Positions 1 to 11,949 of a stretch of 64,000 nt of DNA are shown piece by piece (positions within the stretch are counted from its first letter, which is position 1; each line of letters begins with the position of its first letter). Below the pieces are notes generated by a model. That model searched no databases. It saw nothing but the letters and a program-made list of their open reading frames with translations, and was not told where the DNA came from. The DNA comes from Ianthella basta (Eukaryota > Porifera > Demospongiae > Verongiida > Ianthellidae): contig OZ025881.1 of the NCBI GenBank assembly GCA_964019415.1, forward strand, positions 3,753,121 through 3,817,120, given 5' to 3'. Made by a program: the position numbers and the translations under genes.

Positions 1-25
1 GCCAAAAAAGACGGCTGGAGTCAGG

Positions 26-492
26 GTTGTTCAAAAGTGACTCTTGCAGTTAGGCCCCTGCAAAGGCTAGGTTTGTTGCTTGAAGGATCACTGGGTTTAC
101 ACCACCAACCAACTACACCAGTATTGGTGTTACAGTTGGTTGGGAGGCCCAAAAGGCCCTATTAAGTTGGTAAGTTGGCAACCGGTGATTCCCTAACATC
201 CTACAAAGATGGAAGAGCCACAGACAGCTGTTTCGCATATGGAGGTGGCATTCATCCTATTACCATCAATACGCCACACTGATGAGCTGTCTGTGGCTCT
301 TCCATCTTTGTAGGATGTTAGGGAGAAGGGAATCACTGGTTGCCAACTTACTAACTTAATAGGGCCTTTTGGGCCTCCCAACCAACTGTAACACCAATAC
401 TGGTGTAGTTGGTTGGTGGTGTAAACCCAGTGATCCTTCAAGCAACAAACCTAGCCTTTGCAGGGGCCTAACTGCAAGTGTCACTTTTGAAC
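26..492. repeat. Long foldback (palindromic) element
   Basis: The two arms, about 26-228 and 284-492, are near-perfect reverse complements of each other over about 200 bp, separated by a loop of about 55 bp. The arms carry only a few mismatches and a short indel near the loop. GPCR copy B has no equivalent in its 5' flank (around 30960-31010), so this looks like a MITE-like foldback inserted next to copy A. No coding capacity of its own is evident. Confidence 0.8.
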
Positions 493-1093
493 ACCATATT
501 ATACTTTGTTACTGGTATTGCTTCCTTCCAGGCAAGAGCTGCAGGGGGCTTAAGCCCACCTTCTGAAGCCCAGTTCCATTATGTAATTACAGTGAGATTG
601 ATAGAGTGGATCATGGAGCCCAACTACAAGCTGCTGCCGTCCCTGCCAGGTGAAGTCATCCTGATATATACATACATAAACATCCACACCACACTTGGAA
701 CTGTTAATTGTCTCTCCTTGCAACATGTGCTGCAGATGCAAGGAGGAGGGGAAGCTTTAAGACCAAGTGAGAGACTGACCCACAGAGCAAGTAGAACAAT
801 CATGTGGGCCCAGCTAGTGCATAAACTAACAGACTTTACGACTATAGGACTATATACAAACATTTGAATGCTCACACATACCACCATAACCTTTTGACAT
901 GATGCTACTGCACATTAAGTTCCATGCGCTCTCACTACTAACGCATGCACTGTATTCTAGTGGCTGGTGGGTGAATGGAAGGAGTGTTCATACAACAAGC
1001 AAAAGTGATCATGAGAGGTCTTGGAGGGAGGAGATTGGTAGAGCATTCAGCCAGCAACATTGCATTTATATTAATTAATATTTGTTCCTGCAG

Positions 1094-2129
1094 TCTATGT
1101 TCCCGATTGCAAGTAATGCACTTGAAGATAGACAGCGCCTATCGTGGGGAAATCTCTCACATGATGTAAGCAGGTTGTTTCGGTATTCTCTGTGACATGT
1201 ACACACCTCTTGTTTAAGCAGCCCTGGGTAATGCATTGTTGCATATAATTTCTACTGTACAGACCAACTACAGTTCCCCCTCCACCCTCCTGAGGAGCAT
1301 GGAAAGGCTGTCTTTGGCACTAGCCATGAATGTAATTGGAACAGATGAAGAAATGCTCAACTTCACAAACATTGGTATGTAAGTGAGTGTGTGGTTGCCT
1401 CAGCTGGTGTTGACTGCACTGAATGTATCTCCAGTCTTGCTATTTATTGTAGCAAGATTGTATAGTCAAGTTATACATTAGTAGGAGTTTTTATATCATA
1501 GCATTTTTGTAATTTAGGACTGTAGTATCTTTCACTGACAGATGTGCAAGCCATGCAGATGACTGCCAGCACCAGTGAGGGACTGGCAATACCAGTGGAC
1601 ATGAAGAGGTCAAGTGTATACTTACCCAGAGACCTCATTGCTGAGCGAAGTCAACAATCAGGTCAGCTATCTGTGGCATCACACTGGTGCAGGCTGTGGT
1701 GCTGTTCATACTAGTGTACATGAGCCTCTTGTACATTAGGAATGCAAGTTCCAGTTGCAATCACTGTGTTGAGGAACTTGAGTCAGTATCTTCCAAATCA
1801 GTTCAGTAACCAGACGTGAGTGCAGTACTTCTGCAAACAGTCATTATTAGATTGTTGTACCGTGCTGTACAAACTACATGTCTTGTCTCACATGCCGTAC
1901 ATTCCTGCTGCTTTCCCAACCACGAAACTGCAAGAACATCTGTCACACAAGGCTACTGCATAACCTTGATCACAGAATTTTATTGTTGCTGTGTTCTCTT
2001 CTATCTCAGGGTTTATCCGTGATGATCTCTGCCCAAGTGGGCAACACACAGGGCTTCTCACCAGCTCTGGAGCAAACTCCAGCAAACATTACCTTCAACA
2101 TTACATTGGTATGTGTTTCATGACTCACA

Positions 2130-2212
<83 letters not shown>

Positions 2213-5200
2213 TGGCCTTTGAAATCAAATGTGCTACCACCACAGAAGATGTGCGAAGAGACGGCTCCAATGTGTGTTTACTATGACCTCAACAGCACGT
2301 AAGTTCTATCTGTAACTAACACTTCAGAATTAGCTGTATTGAAGAATGTACTTACATATTGTGTATATGTAATGCCCTGTGACTGTATAACTTTTGCATA
2401 ATGCCCGATCTCATTCTCACTCACCGTCAACCTACTGTACATACGTATATATATTACACACTTATCAACTCCAAAACACAGTGGTTGGTCAATGGATGGT
2501 GTGACCACAGAACAGACCAATACCAGTGAGATTGTATGTGCAACCAACCACTTGACCAGCTTTGCTATTCTCGTGTCAACACAGCGAGTGAGTCTCACAG
2601 CATTCAGTGCACCTGTACATTATTGCTGCGCTGCTGTCCATGTGTGTTCACAGTCTGCTTACATATTTACATAGTCCAAAAGCTGCATATGAAGCAATGC
2701 CAAATATGGTCTACATACTGATTTGTTGCAGGATGACATTGGTACAGATGCACTCAGCATTGCTTCCTATGTTGGCTGTGCCCTGTCCTTTGTCTGCTTG
2801 ACTCTCAGTATCATCTTCTTCCTCTCCATGGGGTGAGCTGTGTCTGTGTAGGAAGATAGCCTACTGAGTGTATGTGCCTGCAGTTATGTACAAGGGATAT
2901 ATGAAGCACATACTGTATGTGTGGGTTGACATTCATAGGAGGGACCTTGTGCGGATTGACCGAGGCAAGAACTATGTCAACTTTGTCCACTTGAACTTGT
3001 GCATTGCACTGGCCAGTGGACTGCTCGTCTTCATGGCAGGCATTCAGGGAGGAGCAGGGTCCACAGTGAGTTGTGTAGTTGGACAGACTGACATTGTGTG
3101 ACTCCTACCTTGTACTCAACCACAGTAATGCATGTGTGCATGTGGTTTCCAGCTAGAACCGTGTGGTTGAATTATATGTACATATCAGAGTATTGCAAGT
3201 CATTGTATATCCTTCATGTTTATACACCATCTATTAGGTTGGCTGCACCATTGTCTCTGTCCTCCTGCACTACTTCTTCCTGGCAGCCTTCTCCTGGATG
3301 CTGTGTGAGGGAGTGGTATTGTACAACCTTCTCATCAAGGTCTTCCCCAGTTTCATCAGTAGTCGGCGGTGGCTCTTAATCTACTCCAGCATTGGGTGGG
3401 GTGAGTGTGTGCGTAGAGATAATGTGCACACATACAATACGTGTAGGCAATTGCCTATACAGGTGTGCATTTTCATACAGGTGAGGTTGTATTCCCTCAT
3501 ACATGTTCGACGTATTATGTATTAACTGCTCATTGTTATTATTAGCATTGTAATACATATGAACACACTATGAAAGCATGTAGGTATCCTTATGCACTTT
3601 CTGTCATACATGATGCACACTCCACCCTCCCTTTGCAATGGTGACAGGTTTCCCTCTGCCAGTGGTGCTCATCTCCCTGATTGCTGTTGTGGCCCAGACT
3701 CAGAATTACTACCGGCAGTATTCCACTCCACAAGACCCCACTACCTGCCGCATCACCACATACACAGCGTGGGTCAATGAAAAATGCAAAACTAACATTA
3801 GAACTGTGGATGTGCACATTAGATACTGATAATGCAGTGTCACATACATACATTTGTCTCATTGTTTCATGCAGCTGCTGGTTGCCTGTTGAGAGAGGAG
3901 TGATTGCAGCATTCCTCATACCCATGCTTATCATTCTGCTGGTATGTAAATATGTTCACAGTCTCACTTCATTTAAGGTGTAGGCCACATCTCTGAGTAC
4001 CCATTGATCATGCTGTAATACTTCATAGAAGCATTCAAAGCATCAACTTTGCTTTGCTTCAATGCTAGATCTGAGACAACAAACTTGCAATATTGAGCAA
4101 ATGCAATTGAGATTGTCAACACATTAATGATATTGCAGCAGAAGAGCTAGCTTCATGCCCGAATGCCTTATTGTTCTCGTCTTATCCATAGCCTGTATGT
4201 AGAGCACTGTTGCTGTTAGAGACTGAGATAGTTTAAATCATATAATCACTAGATACCACTCCACATCACTATCGGTAGTGTCTGTCAGTGAGGCTGGGGG
4301 CTTACTCTGTACGTACTTAGCATACCCTTCTTTACTGACTGCCTTCACCATGATATCATCTTAATGAATAGCAGACTACATGACATGGTGATCACTCCTT
4401 TAGCCTGTTGACCAGTTGTATCAGTAGTAGCAGTAGCATCCAGTGTGACACCATGCACTCCTTCCTAACTAAACCAGTAGTGTAGTCTCATTAGCTGCAT
4501 GACCACACACACTCTGTCCATGGTTGCAGATCAACACAGTCCTACTTGTGGTGGTGGTCAATAGCCTGTGGCATCATTGGAAGAGGCAGCAGTCAATTAC
4601 AAAACCAGGACAGTCCAGCCAATCAAATAACAGGAGTACTGCCATGTAAGTCAACATGGTATTCATGTGGAACAACAGTAGAAGTTACATTCTTTGCAGG
4701 AATGATATATTCCCATTAATGAATGCACGGTAGAGAGGGCAATCTGTTATCTATGATGTATACATAACTCAGAGAGTGTCTGTTGTTAGGTCAACCAGTC
4801 ATAGTAATTTTGTTGTCATTGGTCCCATTGCATCACATCACTCCTGTTTACCCTCCACTGCACATCTGAGTGCAGTAAACTACTCAAGGCCATCCTCTTT
4901 CTGATGCCTCTGATGGGCTTCACCTGGGTCATTGGACTGTTTGCTGTGGACCAGAACAGTGCAGTCTTTGCCTGGCTGTTCCTTATCTTCAACTCCCTTC
5001 AGGTTTGTGTATTCTGGATAGGAAAGAAGCAGTATTGTAAAGTGTATATGACACTGTGGTGTGTTGCATTTCCAGTTGACTGAGACTGGCACAATGTCTT
5101 TGATGCAGAGCAGAACGCTACTTCACAACTGAGTAGTGGTGTACTACTGTGTGTACTGTGTGTACTACTACTGTGGCTACTACCGTAGCCATTGCATAAT

Positions 5201-6343
5201 ATGGCTGTGGATGATCATGAATATGTACTCAGTGTGCATGTTGAAATTACAGTGTACATAATGTGATCAAAAGAAATGACTGCAGTGTTTCATTGTTGCA
5301 GGGTGTGTTCTTCTTCATCTTTTATGTGTTGCATCATGACCGAGTGAGACCCAGACTGACCAAGGCCCTCACTTTAGTCAAAAAGTGGTGCTGGCACAAG
5401 TGCTTTGTGTGCTATAAAGAGAAAGAAGCAGTATTGATGCCCAGTCCTACTACAGAGGAGCCTACTCCATTGCAACAAGAGACTGGAGATCACGTATATT
5501 CTAATTGTACACAGGTGTACTTCATTCAATGCTAAACATTGCTGTGCCACTACTGTGTTGCTTCTATAGACCAATACAGCCACACATGGAGTGCAGAGCA
5601 GTATCAGGAGGATTACAAGAAGGAGTGAGTTTACAGCCTCTTAAACAGCTTGGGATTTTATGCCTTTCATCTCTGCTATATAATAACCTTGTGTCGCTCT
5701 GCAGTGCTGACATTCTTTCATCGAGATGACCATGTCCAGGAGACCAGTGTCACTTCAGGGAGTGAGTGAACACACCTGTCACATAGATTTCTACATAGCT
5801 CATTCATTCACTAATATGCATCTGGACTACCACCAAACTCAACTGCAGCTTATATAGTACTGCAGCTTCACACACCCTTTTTTTCTCCTCGAGAAATTGC
5901 CAACTTTATTTTATCCACACCTGAGTCAGTGTCTATCTGTTTTCAGCATATTATTGTAATTTGATCACAGTTAGACCATAAGACTCTACACTAGGTTTCC
6001 ATAATCTCACAAACTACCCGCACTTCTAGCATCACTCTCAGCATCTACCTTTTCATCAGTTCATCTCACAACTACTACTGATTGCATGTCTTTCCCTGCA
6101 GCATCCACCTTGCCAACCAGATCCCCAACACAGCTGGACAGCACTGCTGAACACACAACCCTCAATGGTGTAGATGAAATGGCTGTGGTACAGGATACAC
6201 AGCAGAGTAACCCCAATGACGAGCCCCTCCCCACTGACACTGTACAACTGGTGCCCCTGGCAACATCTCCAATAAAGAGCTCTGCAAAAGAAGACAGCAG
6301 CCCATTTAGGCTCATTGACGTGTTGTGGGAGGAGGAAGTGTAG
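1094..6343 (+). pseudogene. Adhesion G-protein-coupled receptor, copy A (probably damaged)
   Basis: Adhesion GPCRs are self-cleaving receptors with a GAIN/GPS region and a seven-helix domain. Exons seen: 1094-1165, 1263-1374, 1542-1661, 1740-1815, 2010-2108, 2246-2298, 2482-2587, 2732-2832 (TM1), 2939-3065 (TM2), 3238-3400 (TM3-4), 3648-3768, 3875-3941 (TM5), 4530-4645, 4876-5002 (TM6), 5302-5514 (TM7), 5570-5624, 5705-5761 and 6102-6343. From 2246 onward every intron phase joins. The GPS cysteines (CVYYDLNS, IVCATNHLTSFA) and the HL|T cleavage tripeptide are present. The tail ends WEEEV, a possible class III PDZ ligand. Odd points: the exon at 2010 is one base shorter than in copy B, which puts it out of frame with its donor phase, and about 1.1 kb of upstream sequence present in copy B (31550-32670) is missing. 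A possible further 5' exon is 593-649. The 7TM half is intact, so a truncated product or a sequencing error cannot be excluded. Confidence 0.8.
2131..2209. repeat. (CA)n microsatellite
   Basis: About 39 CA units just upstream of the GPS exon of GPCR copy A. Copy B has a shorter tract at the same intron position, so the repeat predates the duplication and changed length since. Confidence 0.95.
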
Positions 6344-7540
6344 CTCCCTTAACTCTTATAAGTCATGGCCTAACACATTGCATGTCAACTGATTTGCTAC
6401 CTACCTAGTGCTAGCAGCCACATGTCCTTGCTATAGGTATATCTACATGTAACACCAAAATGGTAGTTTGAAAATTCATTGCTGTACCAAAGCTATCTTT
6501 AATGGCCCAGCAGAGCTCAGTCCTGCACATGGACACTGCACTTGATCCAGTTATATCCCTCCTTCTGCACAGTCACACCACACTGGGAACAGCTAGTGCA
6601 TAGTGTCTCCCTGTGTCATCATGCATTGCAGATGTATTGTATATAGGGCCATGAGTTCAAGGTGAACAAAGTGAGTTTGCACATTTGGCCACATGCAGCA
6701 CAACGCATTATAGGCCCATGGCAACAATTGCAAGTGCAAAACTTCCAATTATATAGGACAATGTCATACATAATATTATTTTAGGAGTTGTATATCAAAC
6801 AATTACACACACAGATCACTCAAAACAGGTTACATACTTATAGTTTTGAAGCAATTGTTTGGCAGGACTAGCAGTATAAATAATGATCATGAGTCTATAC
6901 TCATACTTGTTTATCTCATGATGATGGCCAATCCAGTGCCATCATCCGTTCCAAGTCCACTCCTCCACCTCAATCTTGATCCACAAATTATAATTTATAG
7001 GTGATCACAGGCCCATGCGTAAGTGGGGTTCGGGGGATTCGAAAGAACCCCCCACTTGCCTAGGAGTTCCGCCTGAGGAGCAACTTCTATGACTTCATAG
7101 CTATACAGAATCTGAGTTGTACTACTATACAGTAGTCTTACAATGGACAGTGCCACTCAAAACCCTGTTAAGCTAGCTGTAAAAGACCAGCTTAGCTAGC
7201 TGCTAGCAAGCACAAGCTAGATACTCTCCTTGCGGACACCAGAATTGTGCTACATGTTAATCTATATGTGATGAGTTCCACCTTGAGAGTAGAAGAACCC
7301 CCTCCCCCAGTCTCAGAGCTGTGTACGGGCCTGGATCATACAACAATAAGACACACTTGATCACTCGATCGCTTACAGTATATTATATGCGAATTCATGA
7401 TCATCGATGCATTTATATTAACTGAATTCGATCGAATGATTGAGTCATATACCTGGTATATCGCGTCCATGGCCGGGGGGGGGGGGGGGGATACTATGCA
7501 TGGATCTCGTGAGCCCATTTCGCCCGTTAAGGAGGCAGGG
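6344..7540. other. Intergenic region, no gene seen
   Basis: This is the 3' flank of GPCR copy A; its first part is shared with the flank of copy B after 37718. A short imperfect hairpin rich in G and C lies at about 7021-7061, and a run of 16 G is at 7475-7490. No convincing coding signal was found. Confidence 0.6.
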
Positions 7541-7560
7541 GGCTGAGGCGAGACTAGAAA

Positions 7561-8720
7561 ATGGCGGCTTGTGCTTAGACGACTACCTACGTACCTCTAT
7601 TAGCAATTGTTACTATCAGCATCCACCAAAGTGAGTGCTTTCTTGCTGTGAGCTGTAGTTTGTGCTCGGGTTGTTGGTACTGACTACAATATGTGGCTGT
7701 GAACGCCACGAAGCCCAGAAGTACCAGCTGGGTTGATGGTCTATGCGGTGGTTACTGTATTGGTTACGTAGTAAATTGTTGTAGCTCTGCCTGGGTCGTA
7801 GACCCAGTGTATGTACTTGTATCTGTAATAGGTAACCATGGCATGCTCAAAACACGAGTACTTTATCCTCCGAAATGATATACTAATTGCGAAACAAACT
7901 AGAGTATTCATCGAGTACATACCCGCACTATCTAGCACTATAGAAGCAAAGGTGTGACCAAGAAGATAGGAATGAAAGCATAAGCGTATATAATGTATGA
8001 CATGCTAGCTATGAAACACATGGACACTTGTTTCATACTGTATACATAGTTAATACATTGCAAGTAACAATAGAATGCTGTGACCTATGATATCTACGTA
8101 TATTTGTAGCTAGCTAATCTGTGTAGCTAGCTAGCTAGCTAATCTGTGTAGCTAGCTAGCTAGCTACCTATAGCCGTTCTATTGCAGTGTAAGTGGTGAA
8201 TTTCTATTTTGTATGTTGGGCAGAACAGTCTATGACCATACAGTGTGGAACAGTACCAAGAAGTAGTATAGCTGCCTGTGATGTATCCACAATGCGTAGG
8301 CATATATATAGCTGCCTACCATGGGCTCCTCCATTTTACATTCCTGGCAAAAAATGGTGGCCCAACAAAAAGCATCACTTAGTCGGCAAATGCTGCAAAC
8401 ACCAGTGGTGTTGAATCGATTTGAAGGAGTTGGAGCCAGTTTTCCACCAGTGGCAACCCCTACGTGGCACTTACAAGCAGCACAGGTGCCTTGATGTTGA
8501 GATATGCCGAAATTTGTGTCGACAACGACAACAACGACAGAACCAATCAATTTACCCCTTGCACAATCGCACGGGGCAATAATCTCTGTAAACACTGGCT
8601 TAACGCTCTAGGTGCCAACCATGTACATAAGGGGGAGTTGCTTGTGAAGGAAACCTAACCACGTGATGACAGCCACATTTTGTACAGCCTAGCCTTGGAC
8701 AGTCAAACAATAGTGATACT
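7561..8720 (+). pseudogene. Decayed 5' copy of the CAP-Gly kinase gene (copy 0)
   Basis: A 5' exon with the ATGGCGGC motif (7561) ends at a gtgagt donor near 7631, matching the 5' exon of copy 2 at 40983-41037. A second exon has an ATG at 7838 and reads MACSKHEYFILRNDILIAK, closely matching the start of copies 1 and 2, but after about 39 codons it runs into a stop. At 8610-8710 a separated piece resembles the next part of the same exon (HKGELLVKE, then SLALD), interrupted by a TAA. No later CAP-Gly or kinase exons follow before copy 1. I infer a fragmented, non-functional duplicate. A short secretory or regulatory role is not indicated. Confidence 0.75.
8107..8166. repeat. Short tandem repeat of TAGC units with a longer period
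   Basis: Tandem GTAGCTAGCTAGCTAGC blocks are separated by AATCTGT, inside copy 0 of the kinase gene. A simple repeat with no further inference. Confidence 0.7.
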
Positions 8721-9009
8721 GAGTTTGGTTACAAAGGTATGGGATGATAACAAGACATCGAAAGATCAGACTCAATGTTCCTGTCGAGCTGTCAAACCAT
8801 AGATAATAGGGTGCGTATAAATTTTTCCTCCAAAAACAAGGGCAAATGTAGGGATGGCTTTAGCTTGTTATTGCACACTCACAATTGCATAACAATGGGG
8901 GATGATAGCAAGACTGCAAGTGCAGCAAAATATTGCCAGATGTAGGGATGGTGAAAACATATTCAAAATCAGCACGTGTTAATGGCCTGGGTTTTGCATG
9001 GACAGGCTG

Positions 9010-9025
9010 CCCCCCCCCCCCCCCC
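9010..9025. repeat. Poly(C) tract
   Basis: A run of 16 C. Similar G or C runs occur at 7475-7490, 16632-16645 and 63796-63813. The surrounding 8730-9600 shows no recognisable gene. Confidence 0.9.
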
Positions 9026-9618
9026 TTTGCTTGGACCGGCCTCCTCCTTGCTCCTACGGTTTTCCCCCAGGTGGTTTGCCATGCCCTTCAGAGGCACACT
9101 GCATCATCCCTACATCTGCCCTTGTTTTTGGAGGAAACATTTTTTATGCACCCTTGTTTCTTGACTATTTATGGAATGCAAATTGCACATGGGCAACAGC
9201 TGGTCTACTTGAAAGGCTTCCAAACAACAGTGGCAACAAAAGAATCACTGTGCCCAGAATGCATGGCAGGGTATGTAGCACATTGTGGGATGTGGCTGGG
9301 TGAGCAACCTAGGGTAGGCTGTGGTGGGTGGGTGCAAGATGTATTACTTCTGTTTGGCTAGCCTATCATTTGCAGAGTTAGCTGTGCTAGGCTAGGACAG
9401 CAGAACAGTGGGACTAGGGGGCTGTAGCCCCCCAAAAATTACTTATCCAGGAAATTGTGGCGGTACCAAGGCTGGCTTGGTCTCAGAGTAACTCCCACAA
9501 TCCCAATCATATTTCGCTGCCACTCTGACTCACTGTCTGGAGAGATATTGGCTATAGCTATTTAGACCATGATGCAACAAATTGCTGTAATTTGATTGGT
9601 CCAACGGAGGTGTTCTAT

Positions 9619-9749
9619 GTAATAGTTAAATGCCGCCCAAGAGGTGTCTGCGGGATTTAGAGCACGAAGCTCGAGGGCGCGAAGCGCCCGAGTGCTGAGT
9701 GGTCTAAATCTTCGCAGACACCGATTGGTCGGCATTTAAGTAATATAGA
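9619..9749. repeat. 131-bp foldback MITE, copy 1
   Basis: An imperfect palindrome: the left arm starting GTAATAGTTAAATGC is the reverse complement of the right arm ending GCATTTAAGTAATATAG. The centre carries a GGGCGCGAAGCGCCC hairpin. A second copy lies at 40106-40236, in a different sequence context but again upstream of a kinase-gene 5' exon. Family unknown. Confidence 0.8.
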
Positions 9750-9997
9750 TCCAAAAACCGTTCGCTAATCCAATGAAAATCCTCTCCACTAGCTCCTCTT
9801 GATGACGCCCACGTCATTGGCAACGGATGACTATGCGGAAGCTCAATAAAAGAACTTTACGGCACCCGTAATCTTTCTCGTTACACTCCTTCGTCGTCTG
9901 CCTTTACTCCTGCTTCGTAGGGAGGCCACTCGGCGAGAACTGAAGGAAAAACTCGCAGCGACAAGCTCGTATCACAGCAGATACAAAACGGCAGTGA

Positions 9998-10005
9998 TGA
10001 CGTCA
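9998..10005. promoter_or_regulatory. CRE-like palindrome TGACGTCA
   Basis: A perfect cAMP-response-element octamer beside the 43-bp tandem repeat. A second perfect octamer lies at 39212-39219, directly before another ATGGCGGC motif. Function is inferred from the motif only. Confidence 0.45.
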
Positions 10006-10015
10006 TTATACACTT

Positions 10016-10144
10016 CACGCGCACTCTGCCCGCAACGTACGTGTATGGGATTTATCGTCACGCGCACTCTGCCCGCCACGTACATGTATGGGATTTATCG
10101 TCACGCGCACTCTGCCCGCCACGTACGTCTACGGGATTTATAAT
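10016..10144. repeat. Three-unit 43-bp tandem repeat
   Basis: Three direct units of 43 bp, each beginning CACGCGCACTCTGCCCGC and containing a near-palindromic CACGTACRTG core, with a fourth partial start at 10145. GC-rich and just upstream of the X-box at 10202, so possibly part of a promoter. Confidence 0.85.
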
Positions 10145-10201
10145 CACGCGCAAAGCAATTGGAATGCTTCTCTGCGATTTAGAATCATCGTTTAGACGCA
10201 C

Positions 10202-10215
10202 GTTACCATGGCAAC
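10202..10215. promoter_or_regulatory. RFX X-box palindrome
   Basis: GTTACCATGGCAAC is a perfect fit to the RFX-family X-box (GTNRCC, spacer, RGYAAC). It lies in a block of about 45 bp (10181-10225) that is shared almost unchanged with 40890-40935, upstream of the 5' exon of kinase copy 2. Flanking sequence is otherwise different, suggesting the block is conserved or was copied as a promoter piece. Confidence 0.6.
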
Positions 10216-10465
10216 GATCTATATCGCTTATACCACCTCTGATTCACTTATACCACCTCTGATTCAACTTATACCACCTCTGGTAGCTTCTGGCGCTTTA
10301 AGGCAAACTTTGGACCATGTAGCTGCAACAAGCTTGGAGCGAAATTAACTTTAGCAACGTTCCGAGGTACTTCACGGCAGCTGGGCTTCGCAGGGTCGTT
10401 TCCGCACAGTTTACGCTGCCGTTTGACTACTCGGCTACCTTTTTGTTATTTCTCGGTAGTAGTGT

Positions 10466-10970
10466 GCGGAATCACATTTCGGCCGGCATCATATTTCGGC
10501 CACTCGTTCTCCACAGCCAAACGCATCCAGGGCTTTAAACTTGGTACATATGGAGGGCACACCAGTGTAACCTGGGGCTGAAAAGAAAAAGCCTACAGCT
10601 GTCTTCAATGTCACGCTAGACGGTAGAGAACGACGTGGCCGAAGTAATATTACTTCGGCCGGAAGGCATCTTACTTCGGCCACCGTCTGTATCTCCACCA
10701 AAAGCCATTCGTTTTGGATTTGGATTTCACTGGTGTGGAGCTACATCCTTGCCCTACTCACAGTAGCATGCAGAGTATAGAGCATTCGACGGTCGCGCTG
10801 TGGTGCTTCGCTATATTGACCCTAGTGGAGGGATCATACTTCGGCCATACTGTATGGAGGGTCACCATTTCATGGCCGGCATCCATATCTCCGCAAAACG
10901 CCTTCATTTCGGAGTTACATTTCACTGACATCTGGCCACATCATTGCCCTGCTCACAGAGGCATCTAGGA
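10466..10970. repeat. Diverged repeat units related to the neighbouring foldback
   Basis: At least three degenerate units contain ATCAYATTTCGGCCGG-like and ATATCTCC...CGCCTTCRTTTYGG-like blocks, the same blocks that form the arms of the foldback at 10995-11845. They look like older copies or fragments of one family in tandem. No coding region was seen. Confidence 0.6.
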
Positions 10971-10994
10971 GTGAGAGGGCTCTTCGATGGCGCG

Positions 10995-11845
10995 GTAATC
11001 CTTCGTGATATGGGGCCGGTGTCACGGTTTATTCCATCCCCCCAGTTATGTATCCCCCCGGGTAAAATAAACTAGGATACTTTATCCCCCGACTTCGAAT
11101 TTCTGAGTATTTCTTAACTCTTTTTGGCGTGTTTCACCTCGAGGGGTTCTTCTGACATCCATCAACCCTGCTTTGACAAGCAGTAGCTAAGATTCAGACC
11201 GTTTCATGCTCCTCACATGCTCAGGCTGTAGCGTCGATTTACCTGCACATCAATGTCCACCAGTTTGCGAAGCTGCACGCCTGGCTGCTACTCAAGCACT
11301 TCTGCTCGTTGTAGTAGTGCCCTCTTCACATTTTTCGATAACCCAGAGGACTACACAAGCATCCCAGCCATGGTAGAAGGACAAATACCTCACCGCGGTT
11401 GTCAGTTAACAAGATTGATGTGGTCTTCTGCAAGGACTGCAAAGGAAGTGCAGGGTTCGCAGATATCGTCACCTAACAGTCTCTTCTGGTAGTGGTAAGT
11501 CTCATCCTGCAGCAGGATGCATTTTACTAGCTTCTATCAGCATTTCTGTTTCGGTTCCCGGGGGGATACTTTATATGGGGGGTAAAATAAACTGTGACAC
11601 CGGTGGAGGGATCACATTTCGGCCGGAAAGCATAATAATTGGTCTAGCGTCTATATCTCCATTGAATCGCCTTCGTTCTGGATTGCCTCTACAAGCTCTT
11701 GTCAGTACTGCAATGACTTGGCTTTGTATCAGTGGAATCCCAATCCAGAACGAAGGCGATTCAATGGAAATATAGACGCTAGACCAATTATGTTTACCAG
11801 CCGAAACGTGATCCCTCCGCCCGGCCCCATATCACGAAGGATTAC
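10995..11845. mobile_element. Foldback element interrupted by a second element
   Basis: The left arm (10995-11019 joined to 11604-11695) and the right arm (about 11745-11845) are reverse complements, running from GTAATCCTTCGTGATATGG to CGCCTTCGTTCTGGATTG. The left arm is split by the element at 11020-11599; the right arm is uninterrupted and shows the empty target. Confidence 0.8.
11020..11599. mobile_element. Non-autonomous DNA transposon with about 45-bp terminal inverted repeats, CCGG duplication
   Basis: The termini are TGTCACGGTTTATT and the reverse complement of TGTCACAGTTTATT; inverted repeats extend about 45 bp through the CCCCCCGGG blocks. CCGG flanks both ends (11016-11019 and 11600-11603), while the uninterrupted partner arm has a single CCGG at 11821-11824. 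The superfamily is not recognised. The internal sequence has no clear transposase. Confidence 0.75.
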
Positions 11846-11861
11846 GAAGGGTCTATAACAT

Positions 11862-11945
11862 GACGGTGAAGGGCCTGTTCTACGGCGAATTGCAGATTTT
11901 AGGTTACAAGTGCTAATACATGGAGCATAGTATTTCACAGCCGTC
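11862..11945 (+). pseudogene. Duplicate of the small secreted-peptide ORF tail
   Basis: Reads YNMTVKGLFYGELQILGYKC then stop. It is an inverted, diverged copy of 15730-15815, without the signal-peptide part. The two copies flank the region containing the Penelope insertion. Confidence 0.6.
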
Positions 11946-11949
11946 ACAG

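Noticed and set aside
1991-2302. Open frames through the CA repeat (poly Thr-His or Cys-Val)
   Set aside because: A microsatellite translated in its own frames; the real coding here is the short GPS exon at 2246-2298.
10016-10144. 43-bp direct repeats as a CRISPR array
   Set aside because: Units abut without spacers and the setting is an animal genome.
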